From: Patescibacteria group bacterium
GTDB taxonomy: Bacteria > Patescibacteriota > Minisyncoccia > Phycocordibacterales > UBA5272
Length of the DNA: 14,221 nt
Direction: 5' to 3'
Assembly: GCA_030837425.1 (NCBI GenBank)
Contig: JAUPLJ010000007.1
Span: 1 to 14,221, forward strand
The notes under the pieces were generated by a model. It was not told the origin of the DNA, did no database searches, and saw only the letters and a list, made by a program, of their open reading frames with translations. This document shows positions 9,001 to 13,384 of the stretch, in pieces (position 1 is the first letter of the stretch; every line of letters begins with the position of its first letter). A program made the translations under genes and the position numbers.

Positions 9001-9335
9001 TTTGTATTTAATATTTTATTATGCAACACAAAAGTAGCTCGTAGAGGAGCTTCGTAAGTGAGCTTGTTATTTTTTGCGTATTCTTCGTCGTATTTTGGAT
9101 CTCCGAGTTCAAAAGATTTGATTTCTAATTCAAATTTCTTTTCGGTATAGTCGTTTATGGGATTTAATTCTTTTAATATGATGTCTAGATCTTCTTCTAC
9201 AAGTTTCTTGAAAGAAGCTATTTGATTTTCCACGAGATTTGGAAGCTCAATGAATGGTTTTTTAAACTTTGAGAAAGTCTTTTTGGGCAAGTTTGCTACC
9301 AAAAGACCTTCGTTGATATCTTCTGTTTTAGACAT
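6084..9335 (-). CDS. rpoB: DNA-directed RNA polymerase subunit beta
   Basis: RpoB forms the catalytic cleft of RNA polymerase together with RpoC, the next gene in the operon. The 1083-residue protein is shorter than in Gram-positive bacteria or E. coli and lacks the large E. coli insertions. Conserved blocks are present in order: SALGPGGL (413-420), ERAGFEVRDVH (423-433), NYEDAIIIS (686-694), GDKLAGRHGNKGV (838-850, with active-site lysines K840 and K848), and PSRMNLGQILE (879-889). The rifamycin-binding segment (387-415) is remodelled: relative to E. coli, Q513 is H395, F514 is L396, D516 is N398, H526 is S408 and R529 is T411, whereas Q510, L511, S531 and L533 are kept. The gene is not preceded by rplJ/rplL; instead a 220-base leader with a promoter lies upstream, then an aquaporin gene. 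The ATG at 9335 agrees with the usual RpoB N-terminus and has no Shine-Dalgarno sequence. Confidence 0.98.
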   Translation of the reverse strand: MSKTEDINEGLLVANLPKKTFSKFKKPFIELPNLVENQIASFKKLVEEDLDIILKELNPINDYTEKKFELEIKSFELGDPKYDEEYAKNNKLTYEAPLRATFVLHNKILNTKKEQEIFMASFPVMTVHGTFIVNGVERVIIPQLARSAGEFFDFEEISGKKYFSAKIVPNRGAWIEFLTDDDNEMFVKIDKKRKFSVISLLRAIGYHTDKEISAAFEGKDLAKAYIMNIVEKDPIKTADEAYIDVYKKLRDGDLATTDNAKSYILSLFGKERYDLSPIGRLRFNKRFNLSSEAKEMKRLTLSKEDIVLVIAHLIELNNDPDAVGDDIDHLASRRVRFVGEMLGMKIKKGMLQVRRYIQEKMSVVDTDTTLPVAVINQRPLQARIKEFFTVNQLSHLMNQENLLAEIESLRTVSALGPGGLSKERAGFEVRDVHTSHYGRVCPIHTPDGANVGLILRLATYAKINEFGIIETPYVKVKNGKITNEIEYLNALQEESTIITHAVTPYDEKGEIINEFVEARKFGNPAIVTKKEVEYIDVATNQAYSIATSMIPFLEHDDAVRASLGSNMQKQALPLLLAEAPYVSTGMEGDSAKHIGRVVLAEEAGEVKYIDARKVTIKNKEGKDKVYNLVDFTRTNNFTAFYQRPIVNIGDKVKKGDVLADSSSTRGGQISIGHNIRVAFMSWNGANYEDAIIISEKLVREKKFSSIHIEEFVCSVRDTKLGPEITTHDIPNVGEAKLKNLDEEGIIRVGADVRAGDILIGKITPKGETELTPEERLLRSIFGEKIRDVKDTSLRLDNGKRGRVIGIKVFSREKGDTLESGVIKRIHIEVAQLRDISVGDKLAGRHGNKGVISRILPTEDMPFTEDGEPIDIILTPLGVPSRMNLGQILEMHLGLAAKTLGYQSVVPVFNGATEIEIKEELVKAGFDPSGTVDLFDGRTGDKFAEKVAIGIMYMLKLHHMVEDKIHARSIGPYSLITQQPLGGKSQNGGQRFGEMEVWALEGYGAAHTLREVLTIKSDDIVGRSDAFNSIIKNEEIKEPNTPASLNVLLNTLRGLSLDIIPLVKEEKKRGRKLLGEEKVIEIEN

Positions 9336-9555
9336 AGATTATGAAAATTATGAAAACAATAATAAAAACAGCAATGCTAAATACAAAATAAGATACAAAG
9401 AGACCAAAACACAGCCAAAAAATGCTATGAAATTGGTTATTTTTTATTTAACATTTCTATATTTAACTAATAATAATTTCGAAATTATTATTGACTTGAG
9501 TCACCCACAAAACTCAACCTAACTGGATAGAAGATAATCATCTCGTCAATATTGC
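9336..9555 (-). promoter_or_regulatory. Long structured 5' leader of rpoB
   Basis: The 328 bases between rpoB and the aquaporin stop contain no credible gene. From the promoter at 9562-9590 the rpoB mRNA would have a leader of about 220 bases. It contains a perfect 24-bp palindrome (9469-9492, arms AATAATAATTTC/GAAATTATTATT). Next to it is a 6-bp stem with a 10-base loop (TTGAGT at 9496-9501 with ACTCAA at 9512-9517). The latter competes with a shorter inverted repeat TGACT/AGTCA at 9492-9503. Mutually exclusive folding could support attenuation or protein binding, but no U-tract follows the palindrome. I recognise no known ribosomal-protein or riboswitch motif. Two CATAAT hexamers (9347-9352 and 9338-9343) sit just before the ATG and could be an alternative promoter. 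Confidence 0.45.
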
Positions 9556-9561
9556 AAATAA

Positions 9562-9590
9562 TATATCATATGCTAGGAAAAATTGCAATA
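9562..9590 (-). promoter_or_regulatory. Promoter of rpoBC
   Basis: On the minus strand TTGCAA (9590 to 9585) is followed after exactly 17 bases by TATATT (9567 to 9562), a 5/6 match to the -10 consensus, preceded by TGA as an extended -10. The start site would be near 9555. It lies downstream of the aquaporin terminator, so rpoBC appears to be an independent transcription unit. Confidence 0.55.
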
Positions 9591-9617
9591 AAATTCCTAA
9601 TTCTACTGTTAATAATA

Positions 9618-9645
9618 AAAAACACCCTATTGCTAGAGTGTTTTT
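9618..9645 (-). terminator. Rho-independent terminator of the aquaporin gene
   Basis: The stem 9618-9629 with 9634-9645 closes a 4-base loop about 20 bases after the aquaporin stop. In minus-strand RNA the stem is intact with one G-U wobble (CACUCUA with UAGGGUG), the loop is GCAA, a GNRA tetraloop, and a U-run follows. In plus-strand RNA the same position is a C-A mismatch, so the hairpin fits the minus strand best. Confidence 0.88.
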
Positions 9646-9663
9646 ATAGAGATAGATATTATT

Positions 9664-10350
9664 TTACTTAGATTCGTGATGAACATGCTCTCTTCCAAAA
9701 ATAAACGCATGAATGAAATATGCAAGTACTGCGCCAAAGATTGGAGCGATAATGAATAACCATAATGATCCAATATTCTGTCCAGAAACAAGGGCTGGAC
9801 CAATGCTTCTTGCAGGATTGATAGATGCTCCTGTTAAAGGAATAGCAACTATATTTGCAATAAATAAAGCAATACCAATTGCGACAGGAGTAGCAGATTG
9901 TGACCATGATGATCTTGTTGTAGCAAGAACTACTAAACAAAGTACCATTGTCATCACAATTTCTATAATAGCACCAGCAATAGTTGAGACTCCTCCACTT
10001 AGTACATTTGTACCAAATCCAGAATTAATCAATAAAGAGCTGTTTGTGACATTTGAAACAACTGTAAAAAGAATTAATGCTCCGACAATAGCTCCTACTA
10101 CTTGGGCAACAATATATCCTAATACTTTATTCCAAGGGAATTTTCCTGATAATGCGAGCGCGATAGTAACAGCTGGATTTACATGTGCTCCAGAAATACC
10201 ACCAATAAGAATTGCCACCACAGTAAGACTCAAGCCAAATGCTAAAGCGATACCAAGTACACCAAGGGAGCCTCCAGCAAAGATTGCTGCTCCACAACCA
10301 CCAATTATAAGTAAAGCGGTGCCAATAAGTTCTGCTAAATAAGATTTCAT
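9664..10350 (-). CDS. Aquaporin (MIP family, AqpZ-like)
   Basis: A 228-residue major intrinsic protein, the usual length for AqpZ-type water channels, with six hydrophobic membrane segments. It starts with the family-typical MKSYLAELIGTALL. Both half-helix NPA motifs are present: HVNPAVT (56-62, first NPA 58-60) and SINPARS (176-182, second NPA 178-180). Aligned with E. coli AqpZ, the aromatic/arginine filter reads F38, N166, A175 and R181, against Phe, His, Thr and Arg in AqpZ. The narrow water-channel His is therefore replaced by Asn and the Thr by Ala, which leaves the substrate open: water, or a somewhat wider range of small neutral solutes. The tail carries several His (REHVHHESK). The gene has its own extended -10 promoter and its own terminator, between mnmA and rpoBC. 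It has a leader of about 60 bases but no Shine-Dalgarno sequence. An aquaporin is not part of the core functions around it, and acquisition by transfer is possible. Confidence 0.93.
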   Translation of the reverse strand: MKSYLAELIGTALLIIGGCGAAIFAGGSLGVLGIALAFGLSLTVVAILIGGISGAHVNPAVTIALALSGKFPWNKVLGYIVAQVVGAIVGALILFTVVSNVTNSSLLINSGFGTNVLSGGVSTIAGAIIEIVMTMVLCLVVLATTRSSWSQSATPVAIGIALFIANIVAIPLTGASINPARSIGPALVSGQNIGSLWLFIIAPIFGAVLAYFIHAFIFGREHVHHESK

Positions 10351-10417
10351 ATTTATTATTAAAATTAATTATTACTAACGCAAGCAAACTAATAAAATAA
10401 TAGCTAGTAATGCATTA

Positions 10418-10426
10418 ATTATAGCA
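10418..10426 (-). promoter_or_regulatory. Extended -10 promoter of the aquaporin gene
   Basis: TGC-TATAAT (10426 to 10418 on the minus strand) is a perfect extended -10 element, starting 13 bases after the mnmA stop. The same 11-mer CATGCTATAAT occurs before the exonuclease gene. The start site would be near 10411, giving a leader of about 60 bases. In that leader ATTACTA and TAGTAAT form a 7-bp inverted repeat with a long loop. Confidence 0.6.
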
Positions 10427-10438
10427 TGAATAATATCT

Positions 10439-11503
10439 CTATTTCATTATTCCTCCACCAACAAGATATTCTTCTTTATAAAAAACAAGAGATTGCCCAG
10501 AAGTGTACACAAAGCTTTCATTTTTATTTACTAATTCAAATTTAACAGCTAATTCTTTTTTAGTCTTTATCTCTTTTATAGAAATAATTTTTACTTTGGT
10601 CTCTTTTGCATGATATCTTTCGGCAAGATTATAAGTCTCACCTTTTTTAATTTTACTTCCAAAATTTACATTTTCTAAAATAATCTCTGTTTTACTTTCT
10701 TCTTTATAAATTGGTTTTTCTTTAGATATATATAAAATATTTTTCTTTACATCTTTATTCACGATATATTCTCCTAAAATTTTCTCTCCAATTGTATAAA
10801 ATACAGCTCCGTCATGCTCTCCAGCTTTTTTTCCATCTGATAAATTAACAACTTTTCCTAATTTACTTTTTATAAATTCTTTTAGGAAATCTTTTACATC
10901 TATTTTCCCAATAAAGCAAAGCCCTTGTGAATCTTTTTTCTTTGCGACGGCAAGATTATTTTCTTCCGCAATTTTTCTAACTTCTTCTTTTAATAAATCT
11001 TGAAGTGGAAAGATTATTTTTTTAAGTTGCTTCTCGGTCAATGTCCAAAGGAAATAGCTCTGATCTTTTGATTTATCAAATGCTCTCATAAATTTATTTT
11101 TAGAGTCTTTTCTCGCATAGTGACCAGTCGCTACGAAGTCCGCATCCCTCTTTAAAGCCCAATCCAAAAATGCTCCAAATTTTACTTCTTTATTACAAAA
11201 TACATCTGGATTTGGAGTTCTTCCTGATTTGTATTCTTTGATCATATAATCAATCACTCCTTTTTTGTATTCTTTTTCAAGGTCTAGTGTGATAAAAGGA
11301 ATTTCTAGCTCAGAGCAAACTCTCATCGCATCTTGTCTATCTTCTTTCCAAGTGCATTCAATAAAATCTGGCTGCCAGACTTTTATAAATACTCCTGTCA
11401 CATCATATCCTTGACTCTTTAAAAGTAATGCTGAAACAGAAGAATCTACTCCTCCAGACATTCCAACAAACACTTTTTTATTTTTAAAATTATTTTTCCG
11501 CAT
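10439..11503 (-). CDS. mnmA: tRNA-specific 2-thiouridylase MnmA
   Basis: MnmA adds sulphur to C2 of the wobble uridine (U34) of tRNA-Lys, -Glu and -Gln after ATP-dependent adenylation. The 354-residue length is typical. The N-terminal PP-loop SGGVDSS (16-22) binds ATP. The two catalytic cysteines are present: C103 in NPDVFCNKEVKFG and C196 in DSQGLCFIG. The C-terminal beta-barrel ends with YTSGQSLVFY, equivalent to the usual PGQ-AVFY segment. One motif is degenerate: where the family normally has TIGQR(K/H)GLG, this protein has TIGEKILGEY (237-246). The ATG lies one base after the stop of the exonuclease gene, so translation is probably coupled. It has no Shine-Dalgarno sequence of its own. 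The aquaporin promoter begins just after its stop. Confidence 0.96.
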   Translation of the reverse strand: MRKNNFKNKKVFVGMSGGVDSSVSALLLKSQGYDVTGVFIKVWQPDFIECTWKEDRQDAMRVCSELEIPFITLDLEKEYKKGVIDYMIKEYKSGRTPNPDVFCNKEVKFGAFLDWALKRDADFVATGHYARKDSKNKFMRAFDKSKDQSYFLWTLTEKQLKKIIFPLQDLLKEEVRKIAEENNLAVAKKKDSQGLCFIGKIDVKDFLKEFIKSKLGKVVNLSDGKKAGEHDGAVFYTIGEKILGEYIVNKDVKKNILYISKEKPIYKEESKTEIILENVNFGSKIKKGETYNLAERYHAKETKVKIISIKEIKTKKELAVKFELVNKNESFVYTSGQSLVFYKEEYLVGGGIMK

Positions 11504-11504
11504 T

Positions 11505-12059
11505 TTAACTCGCTCTCATTAATTTTTTATATACTTCGACTAATGCTCTCGTGTCAGCAAGAGCTGTATGTGCTTTTGTATTTTCGACTTTCAAAAGTTC
11601 ACATAAAAACTTTAAAGAAAATTTGTCTGCTTGTGGTGCATCGTAAAGACGAGCAAAAGCGATTGAGATGGTATCGAGCTTACCATAATGCATATTATTT
11701 TCAACACCTGTCTTTTCATAAGCTTTAGCTACGAAACTGTAATCAAAAACAAGATTATGGGAAACAAAAGTACACCCCTCAGCCTTCTTATTAAATTCTT
11801 CTAAGACATTTTTTAATGATGAAGCAAACATCCAATCTGTCTCATTGTATCCATTTATTCTAAGAGCTTGCTCATCAGCGTCTTCTATACGCTCTGGCTT
11901 TATTTTCCACTCATATTCGCCTATAACTTCTATAGATGGGCCTTTACCTTCTCTTTCAACTTGTCTGACGACTATAAGAGCAAGCTCTATGATCTCATGT
12001 TTATCATAATTTGTCCCTGTAGTCTCTACGTCTACGAATGCTAAATTGTGTACTTTCAT
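11505..12059 (-). CDS. DnaQ-like 3'-5' exonuclease (DEDDh family)
   Basis: A 184-residue stand-alone exonuclease domain of the type used for proofreading by the polymerase III epsilon subunit or PolC, and by related nucleases such as RNase T. All catalytic motifs are present: ExoI FVDVETTG (D10, E12), ExoII SHNLVFD (D106), and ExoIII HTALADT (H164, D169), giving a complete DEDDh set. There is no polymerase, helicase or GIY-YIG domain attached, so the partner cannot be read from this sequence. It may be the epsilon-like proofreader or a general nuclease. It is the first gene of a pair with mnmA (one-base gap). A perfect extended -10 ends 17 bases before its ATG, leaving a leader of about ten bases without a Shine-Dalgarno sequence. 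Confidence 0.93.
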   Translation of the reverse strand: MKVHNLAFVDVETTGTNYDKHEIIELALIVVRQVEREGKGPSIEVIGEYEWKIKPERIEDADEQALRINGYNETDWMFASSLKNVLEEFNKKAEGCTFVSHNLVFDYSFVAKAYEKTGVENNMHYGKLDTISIAFARLYDAPQADKFSLKFLCELLKVENTKAHTALADTRALVEVYKKLMRAS

Positions 12060-12076
12060 AATAATTTTATTTGTTG

Positions 12077-12085
12077 ATTATAGCA
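12077..12085 (-). promoter_or_regulatory. Extended -10 promoter of the exonuclease-mnmA pair
   Basis: TGC-TATAAT (12085 to 12077 on the minus strand) is a perfect extended -10 lying in the 37-base gap after mltG. The -35 position falls in the end of mltG and is weak. The expected start leaves about ten leader bases before the ATG at 12059. The 11-mer CATGCTATAAT is identical to that before the aquaporin gene. Confidence 0.6.
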
Positions 12086-12096
12086 TGAGAGAAAAT

Positions 12097-13245
12097 TTAC
12101 TTTCTTAAATATCTATTTATGTTTTTTAGATGAGTCTCGTAATCTTTTGCATAATACATATTTCCATCATTGCCTGTTATGTAGTAAATATTTCCTGTGT
12201 TAATAGAATCTATTGCTGATCTCAAAGCCACCATTCCAGGATTATTGATAGGGTTTTTTGTGAAGCCTTTTGTCTTATATGTGCTTGTAGCTGCGTCTAT
12301 CTGTAAAGGATAATTAAGCTTTAATCTTGTCCAAAGTACTCCAGCCACAATTCTCATATCTTTCTCATTGTTTGCTTCTCCTTCCAGATAACTTGCCATT
12401 GTGACGATGTTTCTTATTGTCACAGTAGTAGTCCCTATTTGATTTATTATTGTTAATCTTTTATCAAGATTCACACTTTTATTATCTTCCTTAAAAAAAT
12501 CAGATATTTTTAAAGGTGTCATATTTAAAGAATATATTTTTGCTGTACTACTTGAATTATTATTTTCTGTGCTTAAATTAATAAATAAATTTTTTAGATT
12601 TAAATAAAAATTATCTTGCATATCAGAAATAATTTCATCTAAAGAAGTGTTTGGAAGAAAAAGATATGTGTCAGGAAAAATAAAAGAATTAGAAGAAGAT
12701 AAAGCAGAATAAATATATGCAGGATCAAAATTTGCTGGGTTGTTTACATAATCTTTATTTTCTAAAAATGCTTTACTTATAATATTTGCAACGTCTCCAT
12801 TTTTTGCACCCTCTATGATTGTTATTCGTACAGGCGGTATAGCATAATCAGCATTTTTAATTTTATTTGCGAGAGAGACCAGAGTGTCTTTTTGATTTAA
12901 TTTGTAAATGCCAGCTTGAGCATTACCTGCGCTACCAAAAAGTTTTAAATAAAATTTAAAAGCAAAAACAGATTTTATAACCCCTTGATTTTTTAGATCT
13001 TCTGCTACCTTACTTACACTGACTCCATTATTTATCTGAAATAGATAATTCTTATCTTTAATATTATTTAGATCAAGCCTTGTAAAAAAAACTTTATATA
13101 AAAAAATAATTACAAAAAGAGCAAAAACAGAAGCTAGAATTATGAGCTTCTTTTCTAAAAGAGACTGAAGAAATGTCCTTTCTTCGTTGTCTTCTTCTAT
13201 TTTTTGTATTATTAAAAAGTTTTTAAAATCATCAGATGATCCCAT
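12097..13245 (-). CDS. mltG: Endolytic murein transglycosylase MltG (YceG-like)
   Basis: MltG cleaves nascent glycan strands at the outer face of the membrane and is thought to set their length. The 382-residue protein has a cytoplasmic N-terminal stretch, one membrane helix at about 34-54 (LIILASVFALFVIIFLYKVFF), then an extracellular LysM-like part and the catalytic YceG domain. Family motifs seen are FIFPDTYLF (188-196), the catalytic ASYLEGEA (284-291, with E288 as the expected catalytic glutamate) and NNPGMVALRSAI (334-345). The stretch between FPDTY and the catalytic glutamate is longer than in E. coli and contains a Ser/Asn-rich segment (about 223-235). The protein is complete, with an ATG preceded by a TGA-TATTAT motif and no Shine-Dalgarno sequence. 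Its presence indicates a peptidoglycan wall. Confidence 0.93.
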   Translation of the reverse strand: MGSSDDFKNFLIIQKIEEDNEERTFLQSLLEKKLIILASVFALFVIIFLYKVFFTRLDLNNIKDKNYLFQINNGVSVSKVAEDLKNQGVIKSVFAFKFYLKLFGSAGNAQAGIYKLNQKDTLVSLANKIKNADYAIPPVRITIIEGAKNGDVANIISKAFLENKDYVNNPANFDPAYIYSALSSSNSFIFPDTYLFLPNTSLDEIISDMQDNFYLNLKNLFINLSTENNNSSSTAKIYSLNMTPLKISDFFKEDNKSVNLDKRLTIINQIGTTTVTIRNIVTMASYLEGEANNEKDMRIVAGVLWTRLKLNYPLQIDAATSTYKTKGFTKNPINNPGMVALRSAIDSINTGNIYYITGNDGNMYYAKDYETHLKNINRYLRK

Positions 13246-13258
13246 ATTAAGTATTTCT

Positions 13259-13267
13259 ATAATATCA
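13259..13267 (-). promoter_or_regulatory. Extended -10 promoter of mltG
   Basis: TGA-TATTAT (13267 to 13259 on the minus strand) matches an extended -10 with one hexamer mismatch. Thirteen bases separate it from the mltG ATG, so the transcript would carry a leader of only about seven bases. Confidence 0.45.
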
Positions 13268-13304
13268 TAAAAAACTAAAAGAGAAAATTAAAATTTTTTT
13301 TAAA

Positions 13305-13376
13305 AACCCTACCTCCTCCTCGCTCTGCGAGGAGGTCTCCTTCCCTAAATATTTAGGGAAGGATTAAGGATGGGTT
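13305..13376. repeat. REP-like compound palindromic element, possible terminator
   Basis: This G/C-rich patch in AT-rich surroundings holds two adjacent hairpins. The first has a 9-bp stem CCTCCTCGC/GCGAGGAGG (13315-13323 with 13327-13335) and a 3-base loop. The second is a perfect 26-bp palindrome (13338-13363, arms TCCTTCCCTAAAT/ATTTAGGGAAGGA). Both are enclosed by AACCC (13305-13309) and GGGTT (13372-13376), giving a three-way-junction-like fold. It begins 8 bases after the stop of the right-hand gene. In the minus-strand RNA the closing GGGUU runs into a short U-stretch, so it may also end that transcript. The architecture resembles REP-type intergenic repeats mobilised by Y1 (RAYT) transposases. 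Only one copy is in the window. Confidence 0.6.
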
Positions 13377-13384
13377 CTGAATAA

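Noticed and set aside
9338..9352. Two CATAAT hexamers directly before the rpoB ATG as the main rpoB promoter
   Set aside because: They lack TGn and a -35 partner, whereas the site at 9562-9590 has -35, 17-base spacing, -10 and TGn. Kept only as an alternative in the leader entry.
9250..9522. Plus-strand frame overlapping the start of rpoB and its leader
   Set aside because: It begins inside rpoB, has a low-complexity Lys/Asn-rich product, and lacks a promoter or ribosome-binding signal.
9713..10342. Long plus-strand open frame (209 codons) antisense to the aquaporin gene
   Set aside because: The minus-strand frame encodes a complete MIP protein with both NPA motifs, its own promoter and terminator; the antisense frame is low in recognisable motifs and is a by-product of the hydrophobic codon pattern.
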